Of a stretch of DNA of 64,000 nt, positions 1 through 15,000 are shown in pieces. Position 1 is the stretch's first letter. Each line of letters opens with the position of its first letter. The notes below the pieces were generated by a model. That model ran no database searches. It was given only the letters and a program-made list of their open reading frames with translations, and was not told the origin of the DNA. The stretch covers positions 1-64,000 of the forward strand of contig SSGX01000037.1 of NCBI GenBank assembly GCA_008017155.1, read 5' to 3'. A program made the translations under genes and the position numbers. The stretch is from Neisseriales bacterium. Lineage in GTDB: Bacteria; Pseudomonadota; Gammaproteobacteria; Burkholderiales; UBA11063.

Positions 1-3000
1 AATGATAAAAAATATAGTTACAGTGAATTAAATAAGAAAGCTAATCAATTAGCGCATTATCTAAGAAGAGAATATCAATTATCAGGAGATAATCTAGTAG
101 CTTTATGTCTTGACCGTGATGAACAGATATTAATTGGGATATTAGGTGTATTAAAGGCTGGAGGAGCATATGTACCCTTAGATCCAAGCTATCCAAAAGA
201 GCGGATTAGTTATATTTTGGGAGATACAGAAGCTAAGGTAATATTGACGAATGAAAAGTATCTGGAAGAGTTTAGCGAGTTTGGTATTGATAGTATAGGA
301 CTTGATAGCAAGAATCAAGTGGAGATTTTGGCTAAAGAATCATCAATAAATCCTGAAGTAAGAATAAGTAGCAAAAATCTAGCCTATGTGATCTATACGA
401 GTGGGACAACTGGTAAGCCCAAAGGGGTTATGATCGAACATCATAGCGTTATTAATTTGATTATGAGTATTGATAAGGTTTATGATTTAGAGTTCGGGAA
501 TAAAATAACAGCTTTTACTAGCTATACTTTTGATGTTTCAGTTTCAGAGTTTTTTACCGCATTATTACGGGGTGCGGAATTACATTTATTTGCTGAAAAT
601 ATTCGCCGTGACCCAGATGCTATTTCACGTTATATTTTGGCAAATGACATTAATTATGTTTACTTACCACCAGTTCTCTTGGCATCTTTGCCACAAATTA
701 ATTATCCTAAGCTCCATGGCATAGTTTATGCGGGTGAACCATGCGATAGAAATACGGGTTCCTATTGGTCATCGCAAAAGAAACTTTTTAATTACTACGG
801 TCCTACTGAAACCACAATTTATTCTTTGGGTAAGCTGGTTATTGATGGTGATGTTAATCTTATCGGCCGCCCCTTGAATAACACGCAAGCCTATGTGTTA
901 GATGTGAGCTTATCATTATTGCCAATCGGCGAGGTAGGGGAACTATATATAGGAGGAGTGGGACTTGCACGTGGTTATCTAAATCGATCAGATTTAACAA
1001 CTGAAAGATTTATTACTAACCCATTCCAGAGTGCAGAAGATGAAGAGTTAGATAAAAACGCCCGCTTATATAAAACCGGGGATCTAGTTCGTTATTTAGC
1101 CGATGGGAATATAGAATATATTGGACGGAATGATTTTCAAGTAAAGATTCGAGGTTTCAGGATAGAGCTAGGGGAGATTGAAAATAAACTCCTAGAACAT
1201 CCGGAAATAAAACAGGTGGTAGTATTAGCCAATGAGTATAAAAATGCAAATGGGGAAGTATTACCAGAAAGTAAATATCTAGCAGCCTTTTATATTGCAA
1301 ATAAGACTTTAGCTGAGAATGAGCTTCATGAGTTTTTGGGTTCTAGACTACCAGATTATATGCATCCAAGTGTATTTGTTGCAATCGATAAATTACCTTT
1401 AACGATTAATGGTAAACTTGATCGAAAAGCACTACTTGGAATGCTTACTGAGAAAGTAACTGAAAACTATGATTATAGTGATTATCCAGAAATTGAAAGC
1501 TATCTAGCAAAACTCTGGCAGGAACTAATAGTATTAAATAATCGTAAGATAGAATTAAATGATAGCTTTTTTGGTTTAGGTGGACATTCATTACTAGTAA
1601 CTAAGCTAATCTTGAAGATTCGTAATGAATATGGAATAGTTTTAACACCACACCAAATTTATGAAGCAGGGACGTTATCTGGATTAGCTAATTTGATCCG
1701 GGATAGATCAGATAGCGAACAACAAGAGACAACAATACCGAAATTATATAGCGAGAGTCCAAACCATTATCTGCTAAATAAATATCAGTTAAGTATTTAT
1801 TTTGCACATCAATCAGATCCGATAGCTTACACTGTGCCAGTATTTATCAAATGTGACTCTTTATTAGATACTGAAAAAGCGAAGCTTACCTTTAGGAAAC
1901 TAGTCAATAAACATCGGATATTGTCGGGTTGTATCCAGCAATCAGATGAAGGACTAACACACATTATAAATGCAGATAAAGTCGAGATAATTACACAGAA
2001 ATTAGATGAATCTGATTTGGATAACTCTATAAATAGATTAGCTAGTAATGGGTTTGATCTAGGCAAATGTGTAACTGATTTCCGTATTCTTGAGATTGAT
2101 GCAGACAAACCTTATACAGTTTTATCTTTTAGTCATCACCATATTGTAGCTGATGGTTATTCCATTGATTTAATATTAAAAGACTATTTTGACTTTTATA
2201 ATGATAAAGAAATTAATGAGAGCTCCTATAATTATGCTGAAGCTAGTAGAGTAATCCAGACTAATAAGGAAGGGCATAATCAGTTATTTATTGAGTCAAT
2301 TTGCCCGTTAAATCCGCATTTTTCTTTACCTGCAAATAACCCTAACTCAAGTCAATCAGGAGTTCGTGAATACCGCTTGGAATTTAATTCTAAGCAAAAA
2401 AGCATTATTCGTAATCTGGCAAAAAGATATGATACTTCGATTAATAGCATCATGCTTGCTGGTTTGTATCTAGCCATGTATCGTTTTACCAGTGAAGAAA
2501 ATGTAAATCTTGGGGTTGTATTTGCTAATCGTGATAATCCATATCTAGCCGATGTTGTTGGTTGTATGGTTAATGCTCTACCATTAGAAATAAACTTTAC
2601 GGATAAAGATAACTATTCCGCTGATGAATTTATAAAAGACTTTGTAGCCAAATTAAATGCGCTCATTGAATATGGCAGTTATCCTTTAGTTGATCTACTT
2701 GAAATCGCAAGAATGAAGAGTAATGATAAATTAATTTCATTGTTTAATTTGGTTTTTGCAAGTCAATTTGTTAATGATTTGGAGAATAACGCGTCTCATT
2801 TTAATAAACTTACTCCAGCAAATAATCATGCAAAATTCGATCTGGCACTTAATTTTTATCATAAACTAGATCCTTTATATCTCGCGATTGAATTTAATCA
2901 AGGAAAATATACCTATGATTATATTGAAAGTTTTGCAAATGCTTTAATTGCAATATTTACTGGGATTGATGAAAGTATTAGTTCTTCAATTAATCATTTG

Positions 3001-3040
3001 CCATTATTAGATGAAGCGAATTACCAAAAAATTGTCTATG
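1..3040 (+). other. NRPS module 1 (A partial, T, C); substrate unknown
   Basis: The A domain covers about 1-1440 and lacks its first motif. The T domain serine is at 1588 (GLGGHSLL), and the C domain lies at about 1740-3030 with HHIVADG at 2137. Alignment to the GrsA Phe pocket gives D-V-S-Y-V-A-Y-I-Y for positions 235, 236, 239, 278, 299, 301, 322, 330 and 331. I do not recognise a substrate for this code. The C domain starts with YQLSIYFAHQ rather than the usual SFAQxRLWF of the other LCL-type domains, so it is the most divergent of the set. Confidence 0.75.
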
Positions 3041-6000
3041 AATGGAATGCGAATCAGAAGCCGCTGGTAGATAAATCTGTCGCAGAATTTTTTGAGATGC
3101 AGGTTCTTAAAAATCCGGATAAATTGGCAGTGGTTTATGAAGGCTATAAACTTACTTATGTTCAATTAAATCAAAAAGCCAATCAGCTGGCGCATTTTCT
3201 TAAATCTAATTATAAAATATCTGGCGATGATTTAATTGCTTTATGTTTTGAGCGTTCGGAGCAGATTATAATTGCAATTCTTGCGGTGATTAAGGCTGGT
3301 GGCGCTTATGTGCCGCTTGATTCAGGTTACCCGGATGAGCGAATTGGCTATATGCTTGAAGATACTCAAGCCAAAGTATTACTAACTAGCGAAAATTTTT
3401 ATGACCGCTTTACACAATTAGTTAATTCAAATATTTCTACTAATCTTCCGATAATTGCACTTGATTCAAAAGAGTTTATGTTAGATTTAGCTAAAGAGTC
3501 AAGTAATAATCTTGGAGCTTATCCAGAAGTTAATAGTCTAGTGTATGTGATTTATACCAGTGGAACAACCGGTAAGCCAAAAGGTGTGATGATTGAACAG
3601 CAACATCTAGTTTCGTTTGCAATCAATAATAACTATCTAAATCTTGGTGATGATGATCATTTTCTTGGTTATTCAGAGTATGTATTTGATGGTAGTGTTT
3701 TTGATATCTTTGTAGCATTATTAAATGGTGCAACGCTTACCCTTATCAATAAATCTGATGTCCTTAATCCGGTGACTTTGAGTAAGCTAATTACTGAGAA
3801 TAAAATTAATTTCCTTTTTACTACTACTGCTTTATTTCAGCATTACGCCTTAGCTGAAGAGAACCCTTTTGCCAAAATTGATAATATCTTTTTTGGTGGT
3901 GAGAAATGTGATAGCAAAATTATTCGAAAATTTATTACCGAGAATAGTTCGATTAATCTAACACATGTTTATGGTCCAACTGAGACAGTAGTATATTCTA
4001 ATTATTGTCATTTGAATTTAAGCAATGTTAATTTAGCTCCAATCGGTAAACCGTTAAACGATAAAACCGCATACGTACTTGATAAACATTTACAAGTGGT
4101 TCCGGTTGGTGCTATTGGCGAATTATATATTGGTGGTGATTCTATCGCTAGAGGATATTTGAATTTACCAGAACTTAGTAGTGAGCGTTTTATCAGTAAT
4201 CCATTACAATCGGAAGATGATAGAAAATCTGGAAGGAATAGCCGACTTTATAAGACTGGTGATCAAGTTCGTTATTTATCAGATGGCAATATTGAATATA
4301 TTGGACGCAATGACTTTCAGGTAAAAATTCGTGGCTTTCGAATTGAGATGGGCGAAATTGAAAGCGTTCTTGGTAAATATGGAGTTGTTGATGGCAAAGC
4401 TAGTCCAATTAAACAGTGTGTAGTCTTAGCCCTGGAACAAAAAGATTCTAATGGGAGTCTAAACGGAAATAAATACCTTGTAGCATATTATGTCTCAGAT
4501 CAAAAGCTTGATGATAGCGATATTTACTCGTATTTGCGGGTTTCTTTAGCCGAATATATGGTGCCCGCAGCATTGGTTTATTTGAATAAATTACCACTTA
4601 CTCTTAATGGTAAGATTGATCGGCGAGCATTACCCGAGCCAATTATTGCTACTACAGATAATTATGTTGCACCAAGAAATAAAGATGAGGAGCTTATCTG
4701 TAATATCTACGCTGAGATTCTTGGGATTGAGAATAATCGTGTTGGGATAATGGATGACTTTTTCAAAATTGGAGGTAATTCAATTATTGCTATTAAGTTA
4801 GTTAGCCGATTAAATAAAGAAGTTTTTAATGGTAAGCTTACCATTGCGAATATCTTCACCTGTAAGAATATTGCAAGTCTAGTTGATAAAATTGAGAGTG
4901 TAGAAGATATTGAAAATATAGAAATCTCAAGGAAAAGTTATTCTGAACAAGAAATTCTTAGTGGACTTGATAAAATAGGAGTACTTTCCTTTGCCCAAGA
5001 ACGGCTTTGGTTTATTGAAAATTATGAAGGTGGTAGTAATGCTTATAATACTCCTTTAGTCTATGAAATTAGTAATCAGACTCAGCTTGAATTTCTCGAA
5101 ACTGCTATCTATAATGTAGTTCAACGGCATGAGGTTTTACGTAGTATATTAAAGAATGATACAGATGGAAATCCATTCCAACAGGTGATGGACTTAGAAC
5201 AAAAGCCGTTAATCATCGGGCATAAATCAGCCACTAGCGAAATAGAATTAACCGAGCTCCTTGATCTTGATGTTAACTATATTTATGATCTTTCTAATGA
5301 TTATCCAATCCGGGTTAACATCTATGAACTTAATCTATCTGGTACCTCAAAATACTTTTTGTCTATTGTTGTTCATCATATCGCCTTTGATGGATGGTCT
5401 ATGGATGTGCTTTTACGTGATTTACATGCTTATTATGAGTATCATAAACAGCTTAAGCAAGATAGTCTTGAAAATACCTCTTTGGCGAGATTAAATTTAC
5501 CATTTCTTGATATTCAATATAAAGATTTTGCAAGCTGGCAAAGAGCTTACTTGAGTAGTGCTGTCCTTGAAAACCAATTAAACTATTGGCGTAACAAGCT
5601 TGATAATCATGTTGGTTTAAACATGGTTACTGAATTTCCGCGCCCAAATCAGGTAAATTATGCTGGAGATGATGTTTTATTTAGTATTGATCCTAAAACT
5701 AGTAAAGAATTGAGAACTATTGCTGCAAATCTTGGAGTCAGTCTCTATAGTCTAATGTTAAGTGGATTTTATATCTTCTTACGTGCTTATAGTAATCAAG
5801 ACGATATTATTATCGGTAGTCCTATCGCTAATCGCCATTATCGTCAGTTAGAAAATTTGGTTGGTTTTTTTGTAAATAGTCTTGCCCTTAGATCAAAGAT
5901 AAATCCAGATTCATCCTTACGTGATTATATTCTGGAAATCGGACGCGAAACTCTTGAAGCACAGTTGCATCAGGATCTACCGTTTGAAAGACTTATAAAT

Positions 6001-9000
6001 GATCTACAAATACCAAAGGATCAAAGTCGACATCCACTATTTCAAATAATGTTTGGTGTCCAATCTTTTGGTAGCACTAGTCATGAGAATATAAGACCTT
6101 ACTTTTCACTTTTTAATCAATATGAAACCTTTAATCATCGCGAATTTGGACTTTATGATGGATATAAAGTAGCTAAATTTGATATGACTATAATAATTAA
6201 CGATAGTGAGGAAGAGTTATATGGCACATTCAATTATGCAACTAGCTTATATAGTCGCGCTAGTATCGAACGGTTTATTGAAACATATCAGGTTATTTTG
6301 CGCCAGTTTACAGAAAAGCTTGAACGTCCAATAAAAGAAATTAGTTATTTAAGCGAGAAAAGCTATCGGCAAATAGCTCTTGATTGGAATGCAACGAAAG
6401 CCGAACTTCCTCTAAATAAAACATTACATCAGTTATTTGAAGAGCAGGTATTAAGAATTCCAGATAATATTGCAATAGTATCAGATGGAATTAGTCTTAG
6501 TTATAATGAATTTAATATTCGAGCAAATCAACTGGCTAATTATTTACAAGCTGAATTTGCGATCAAAGCTGATGATATGATAGTTCTATGTCTAGAGCGT
6601 AGTGAACACATGCTAATTGCCGTTCAAGGTGCTTTAAAGGCTGGAGCAGCTTATGTACCAATGGATCCAAGTTATCCAGATGATCGTAAGCGATATATAG
6701 CTAAGGATACCAAGACGAAAGTTTTGCTAACTACTCAAAAATTTGCTTCTGAATTAAAAGAGTTGATGTCAGAACTTGATTCAGCTGTAGAGGTTATTAG
6801 TCTTGATACCTTTGAATTTCAGCAAAAACTAGCTACATATCCGATAAATAATCCAAATACAGTAATGAGTAGTCGTAATCTAGCTTATGTGATTTATACT
6901 AGTGGTACAACAGGTAATCCAAAAGGTGTTATGCTTGAACATCGTGGAGTAGTTAATCGAATTATTTGGATGAATGACACATATCCACTAACAGAAAAAG
7001 ATCGAATTTTACAGAAAACCCCATATGTTTTTGATGTGTCGGTATGGGAGTTATTCTGGGCACATTGGTACGGTGCAAGAATTGTGTTTGCTAAACCGGA
7101 TGGACATAAGGACTCAAACTATCTGATTGAACTTATGAATAAATCTGGTATTACCGTTACCCATTTTGTTCCATCAATGTTAAGTGTATTTGAAGATACT
7201 CTTGAAGTAGAAGTTAATCAAGGTCGAATTAATAAAGAAAACCCAATTCCAAGCTTACGCTATATATTCTGTAGTGGTGAAGCCTTGACATTGCCACAAG
7301 CACAAAAATGTCATAAATTATTAGCAAAAACTGAATTACATAATTTGTATGGTCCTACAGAAGCTTCGGTGGATGTGCTTTATTATGATTGTACACCTAA
7401 AAACTTGTCTGCCGTTTATATCGGTAAGCCTGTCTATAATACTAGCTACTATGTGCTAGATAATAATCTAAATATCTTACCAATTGGCGCAGTTGGAGAG
7501 TTATTTATTGGTGGGGTACAATTGGCGCGTGGTTATTTGAATTTAGCTGAAATGACCGCTAGTAAGTTTATAACTAACCCATTTGAAACTATAGAAGAAA
7601 AGGAAACTGCTTGGCATCAGCGTTTATATCGTACTGGAGATTTGGTACGCTATTTACCAGATGGGAATATAGAATATATCGGACGCAATGATTTTCAAAT
7701 TAAGATTCGTGGTTTTAGGGTTGAGCTTGGCGAAATAGAAACTGCTTTACATGCATTTAGCGGTGTCAAAAATGCAATTGTCCTCGCATTAGAACATAAA
7801 GACGCTAATGGTAAACCTACTGGAAATAAGTATCTAGTTGGTTATTATGTTGCTGATAGTCAGCTTGAAGAAGATGTAGTCTTAAATACGATGGCATTAA
7901 AGTTACCTGAATATATGGTACCAAGTGCATTGGTGCATTTGACTACTTTACCAGTTACTATTAATGGTAAACTTGATCGGCGAGCATTACCAGAGCCTGA
8001 ATTTAAACGAAGTAATAACTATGTACTACCTAGAAATGAGTTAGAGAAGCAAGTCTCTGCGATTTTTGCTGAAGTTCTAGGTATTGAAGAAAGTAAAATT
8101 AGTATTCATGATGACTTTTTCCGTCTTGGCGGGGATAGCATTATAGCTATTATGCTTGTAAGTAGAATAAGACAACGCTTGAATCTGATTATAAGTGTAA
8201 AAGATATTTTTAGTTATAAGACTATAGCTAAATTACATGATAAAGTACTTTTACAGGCGCAGTTAAGTCTATTACAGGAACAATCATTAATTAGTGAAAC
8301 TGGTATTTTAACTGGAGAGTCGCCGTTATTACCTATTCAGGAATGGTTCTTTGATAAGGTTAGTAGTGGGGTCTTCACTAAACCAAATCATTGGAATATG
8401 TCATTTCTGATTCGTACTCCAGCCTTGGATATTGAACTTATCCGACTTTCAGCAACTAAGCTACTTGAATATCATGATAGTCTGCGCTTTGGTTATGCTA
8501 TTGATGATTTTGGTAACTATCATCAATATTATCGTTCACCAGATGAAATTAATCCTCTTTCAGTTAAATATCTAAATTGTAGTGGACTTAGTGAAGAAGC
8601 TTTAAATAATACCTTTACTGAGTGGCAGTCAGGTTTTGATCTCTTTTCAAATGAAGCCTTGGTTCAGATTGCTTATATTGATGGTTATCCTGATGGTAGT
8701 AGCAGGTTATTTTTTGCATTACATCATCTTTTAATTGGTGCTGTTAGCTGGCGGATAATTGCTAATGATATGAAGATACTTTATAGTAAATTTAGTGAAG
8801 TATCTGCCACATCAACAGATGAAGATCTCTTGGCTATAGATGTTGAGAGTATCCTTGGTGTGAAGGGGGCAAGCTATCGTCAATGGGTACAGGCAATAAA
8901 ATCATATGAAACTCTCTTTCCAGAAGAAAAAGAATACTGGTTACCACATATTACTAAAATGTCGGAGCGTAGAGAGAATGTTGATGCTTTATTAGCTGAG

Positions 9001-12000
9001 CTAGATAAGTCTATTTTTGCCAAACCAACCTCAGTTAAGTTTACTCTTGACAAAGAAACAACAAAGTTATTACTTGACGGTTGTAGTGCATATAATACTA
9101 AAGTAGATGATTTAGTCTTAACTGCAATTGGCTTAACCTTAGCAAAAACCGTTGCGGGTAATATAAATTATATCACTTTAGAGGGGCATGGGCGCGAGGA
9201 GCTCGTTAAAAATCTCGATTTGTCTCATACAACAGGATGGTGCACGACAATGTACCCAGTCCGTTTAGAGGTAAATCCCGATAGCCTACACGAAAGTATT
9301 ATCAAGGTAAAAGAGTCTATTCATAATATTCCTAATAAAGGAGTTGGCTATGGAGCATTATTTGGTTATATAAAACATCCATTACCAAGAATAAGTTTTA
9401 ATTATCTCGGGCAATTTGATGCTGGTAACACGGTAGCTAACTGGAAAATAACTGGCGAAGCTACGGGCACTTCGATGAGTAATGCTAATTGGGATACAAA
9501 TCTTTTTAATATGAATTGCCTGATTAGCCATGGTGAATTTACATTTCATCTGTCTTCATATTTAGCGTCATACATTCAGGATATTTTTGCTAATCAGACT
9601 AAAGAAAATTTATTAAAAATTATCACACATACGAATAGTTTGGGGCGTAACTATCTTACAGCTAGTGATGTTAATAATGTCATAGATGAAGAGTATATAG
9701 AAAAAGTTGAAGAGTTAAGAGATATTGAGGCCATCTTTTTGGCAAATAGTCTCCAGCAAGGGTTTATTTATCATGCCCTTAATAACGAGAATAGTGATAC
9801 GGCATACAGGATTCAATTATTACTTGCTTATGATAATCAACTTGATCCAGAGCTGTTTAAACTTGTTTGGCAGGCAATGGTTAATCGCTTTGGTAGCTTG
9901 CGCCTTAGGTTTGCTTGGGATGATGAGATCATACAAATTATTGATAAAAAGCAGGATCTATTTTGGAATTATACTGACTTAAGTGGGTTTGCTACAAATC
10001 AACATGAGGAATTGATTGATAAGATTATTCATGGCGATAGAGCAAATCCATATGATCTTAAATATGGTCAATTATTAAGAATCCATCTTATTAAATGTAC
10101 TAATGATCATTATCGTTGCCTAATTAGTTCTCATCATGCAATTCTTGATGGTTGGAGTACGCCATATCTTTTGAAGCATGTTCATGTTTTATACGAACAA
10201 TTAATCGGACTTAATAAAAATGAACAGAGTAAATTAATCGCGGGAGTTGTTTCAAAAGAAGTCTATAAGACAATTCAACAATTTTTACAAGAACATCGTC
10301 ACGAGCATAAAGCCTTTTGGCAGGAGCAGTTAAGCCTTATTGAGGATTCTCCAGACTTAAACGGACTAATAAGTCAGGAATATAAGGGAACAGTATTAGC
10401 CAAATATAGAAAAATCATCAAACGTGAGCAGTCATTGAAAGTTTTTGATGGCAAGTTTTCTGCAAGTATGCATGAGTTGGCAATAGAGTATGGGTTTACA
10501 GTTAATGCATTACTTCAGTTTGTGTGGCATAAAATTCTACATCTATATGGAAATGCCAGTACTACCGTAGTAGGTACTACAATATCGGGACGCAATCTAC
10601 CAATTGATGGAATCGAGGAGGCAATCGGCTTATTTATTAATACCTTACCTTTGATTGTCAAACATAATTCAAGTCAGACTATATTTGAAGCGATTGAAGC
10701 TGTACAACAAGCTGTTAATGATATGAATATGCATAGTGCTTGTAATCTTGCTGATCTGGAAAAAAATGATAAAAACCTCTTTGAAACTTTATTTGTCTAT
10801 GAAAATTATCCTTCGCCCCAAAAAGATGCTGATAGTTTGATTAAATTTAGTTTTAAGGCGGCTATTGAAGAACTTGATTATCCGTTGGCTATTCTTGCTT
10901 ATGAAAAAGATAATCAAGTGCATATAAACTTAAAATATGCGGCAGAGTTATTTAGTTCTGAAACTATTGATTCGATTTTATCTGTCTATGAAACGATACT
11001 TACTAATATAATAAACACAAGCGACCTCAAGACTAGATTAGTTAGTGAATTGCGGTTAATGGATGATTTAGACTATCAGCAGATTGTCTATGGCTGGAAT
11101 TCCTTATCAGCAGATTACCCAGTTGAGAAAACACTAGTTGAGTTATTCGAAGAGCAGGTTTTACGGACTCCTACAAATATTGCATTAGTTTATGAGGACA
11201 TTAGACTTAGTTACTCTGAATTAAATGAAAAAGCCAATCAGTTTGCTAATTATTTGCAGCTAAATTATCATATTAAGGCAGATGATCTTGTTGCGCTATA
11301 TCTAAATCGTAATGAGTATATGCTAATCGCGCTACTTGGTGTATTAAAAGCGGGAGCTGCGTATGTGCCATTAGATCCCGCTTATCCAGAAGAACGAACA
11401 AGTTATATCTTAGCCGATACAAAAGTTAATGTTATCTTTACAAATAATGAGTATCAGGATAAATTAAATACTTTATTGCTAGAGAATAATCTTAGTTGTA
11501 AACTAGAAACAGTAGATAGTACAAATGATTTTATAAAATTCTCTGAATTTTCAGCTAAGAATCTCAAGAAAATAATTAATTCGCGTAACCTTGCGTATGT
11601 AATTTACACTAGCGGTACTACTGGTAAGCCAAAAGGTGTAATGCTTGAACATGCGAGCGTTATTAATACAATAAGTGCCCTTGATGAGGTCTATGACTTA
11701 AATTATGGTAATAAAATAACTGCATTTACCAGTTATACTTTTGATGTTTCGGTATCTGAGTTTTTTACTGCATTACTACGTGGAGCAGAACTACATTTAT
11801 TTAGTGAAGAATTACGTCGAGATACACTCCTTCTTAGTCAGTATTTATTAGATAATGAAATTAACTATGTTTATCTACCGCCAGTAATTCTTTCCTCTTT
11901 AGCAAGAATAGATTATCCATCAATTCGTGGCATTATCTATGCCGGCGAGCCTTGTGATCCTGAAACAGGAAAGTACTGGTCAGAAAATAAGGTATTATTT

Positions 12001-15000
12001 AATTATTATGGACCTACCGAAACTAGTATCTATGCGCTTGGTAAGGTTGTCAAAAATGGTGATGTTAATTTAATTGGGCGTCCATTAGCAAATACTACTG
12101 CATACATTTTAGATGCTAGTCTTAATCCTTTGAATATTGGACAGATTGGGGAACTCTACCTTGGAGGCATTGGTCTTGCCCGCGGTTATCTAAATCGCCA
12201 AGATTTAACTAGTGAAAGATTTATTTCTAATCCTTTTCAAACTATTGATGAAAAACAGTTAGGTATTAATGATCGCTTATACAAAACAGGTGATCTTTGT
12301 CGGTATTTAGCGGATGGGAATATTGAATATCTGGGTCGCAATGATTTTCAGATCAAGATTCGTGGTTTCCGGATTGAATTAGGTGAAATAGAATCCGCAT
12401 TACGCAGTATTAATGGGATTAAGAATGCAGTAGCTTTGGCATTCGAGCATAAGAATTTAGAAACTAGTTCTAATTCTAATAAATATTTAGTTGCTTATTA
12501 TGTTGCTGAAAATAAACTTGATGAAGCTCAGTTACTTGTGGCAATAACAAGTAAATTACCTGAATATATGCTACCTAGCGCGCTAGTACATTTAAAACAA
12601 CTTCCTATTACTGTTAATGGAAAGCTTGATCGGCGTGCATTGCCTGTACCAGATATGACTTCTGGGAGCATTAGCTATATTGCTCCACGGAATGAAGTAG
12701 AAAGTATTGTAGCTGGAGTTATTGCTGAGGTTCTTAGTATAGCTAAAGAGCAAGTTGGTATTTATGATGACTTTTTTAAACTTGGTGCTAATTCGATTTC
12801 GCTTATAAAAATAGCCAGTCGTTTGAATGCTGAATTAAAAAATACCTCAGTTAAAGTTTCTCATTTATTTAAGCATAGAAATATTGCTAGCTTACTAGAA
12901 AATTTTAATCTTAATGAGTCAGATAAGCAAAATAAAATGGTTCCAGTCAAAGGAGGCGATAAATTTCCTCTTTCATTTGCACAGGAACGTTTATGGTTTA
13001 TTGAAACATATGAAAATAATGTTAATGCCTACAATACGTTGATGGTTCATGAGTTAGTTGATAATATAGATATTACTATTCTTGAAGAGTCGCTTTTTAG
13101 CACTATTAAACGCCATCAAGTATTACATAGCCTGATTCAGACTGATGCTAGTGGTCATGGTTATCAACAAATTGGTGACTTAATTAGAGCTAGCTTTACC
13201 TTAGAAAAAGTCGAGGTTGCTAGTCTTGATGAATTAAGAAAAGAGATCGAGCTTCAAGTCAATTATCATTTTGATTTAAGTATTGAATATCCATTCTTAA
13301 TAAAACTCTACCAGTTAAATGTTGGGAATCAGAGCATAGGAAGATATCTTACGATAGTTATCCACCATATTGCCTTTGATGGCTGGTCTATGGATATTTT
13401 TCTTCGTGATATGGAGTCATATTATGAGTATTATCTTCAGCAGAAAATTGATCCTCGCTGTAAACTACAATTACCAGATCTTGATGTGCAGTATAAAGAT
13501 TTTGCTATCTGGCAAAGGAAACATTTATCAGGGGTATATCTTAGTGAACAGCTGAATTTCTGGAATAATAAGTTAGCTGGTTTTAGTAGTCTTAATCTAC
13601 CTACCGATTATTTGCGCCCGGTAAATTTTGATTATCAAGGGGATAATTGTTATTTTAAATTAGATGCTGAACTATCAATTAAAGTTCGGGAATTAAGTAA
13701 AAAGCTGGGCGTTAGTTTATATAGTACACTTTTAAGCGGCTTTTATCTGTTACTAAATGCTTATTCTGGTCAGTCTGATATTGTTATTGGTAGCCCAGTT
13801 GCAAATCGTAATTATCCACAGCTTGAGAATATGGTCGGTTTTTTTGTAAATACTTTGGCGATGCGAAGTATAATTGATAAATCTTTGCAAATTGAAGAGT
13901 ATATTAAATCTGTTGGCAATGAAATAGTGACAGCACAACTTCATGAGGATTTACCTTTTGAGCAGCTGGTAAACTGTCTTGGCATCGATAAAGATAGTAG
14001 CAGACATCCAATTTTTCAGGTAATGTTTAGTGTTCAGAGCTTTGGTGCAGCTAGTGAGCCTAAGAGTAGCGGTCTATTTAAACCTAACTCCATACATTAT
14101 TACGAGGAGTTAGGTATTACTGATAGTTATAAAGTTGCTAAATTTGATCTTAGTTTGATGATGAATGATGAGGGTAGTGAGATTCATGGTACCTTTAACT
14201 TTGCTACGAGTATTTTTAATCGTTTGACAATTGAAAGACTTATCAAAACATATTTGCACATTCTATCACAGCTTACCACAAAATCTGAAACTAAGCTTGC
14301 AGAAATAGTGTATCTAACAGATATTGAAAAGAATCATTTATTATATGAACTAAATCAAACTAGAGACGATACTCGTACTAATGAAAATGTTATTCAGTTA
14401 TTTGAAGAGCAAGTTAAACGAACTCCGACAAATATTGCTTTAGTTTATGAAAATGTCAAATTAACTTATCTTGAGTTAAATCTAAAAGTAAACCAGTTAG
14501 CTAATTATCTTCAAGATCGCTATCAAATAATTCCAGATCAGCGGATAGCTCTTTTTCTTGAACGTAGTCAAGAAATGTTAGTTGCTATGCTGGCTATTTT
14601 AAAAATAGGTGCAGCTTACCTTCCTATAGCACCCGATTATCCAGATGAGCGAATAAACTATATTCTCGCAGATGCTGAGGTTAGTTTGATCTTAACTAAT
14701 ACTAAGCATGATAGCCGATTAGCTTCATTTGTTAATTTATCGTTGATTGAATTAGATGATGAAAAACAAATAGCTGAGATTAAGAAGGCAAATACTGAAA
14801 ATCCACTAGTTAAGATTGATACAAATAGCTTAGCCTATGTAATTTATACTAGTGGTACAACCGGGAAACCAAAAGGCGTAATGGTTGAACATCGTAGCCT
14901 TGTAAATCTAACCATGGTTGAAGCTAATGAATTTGATTTGCCTTTGGTATATCCAGAGGGTAGCAATAATTATTCTCTACAGCGTAATTGTTTACAATAT

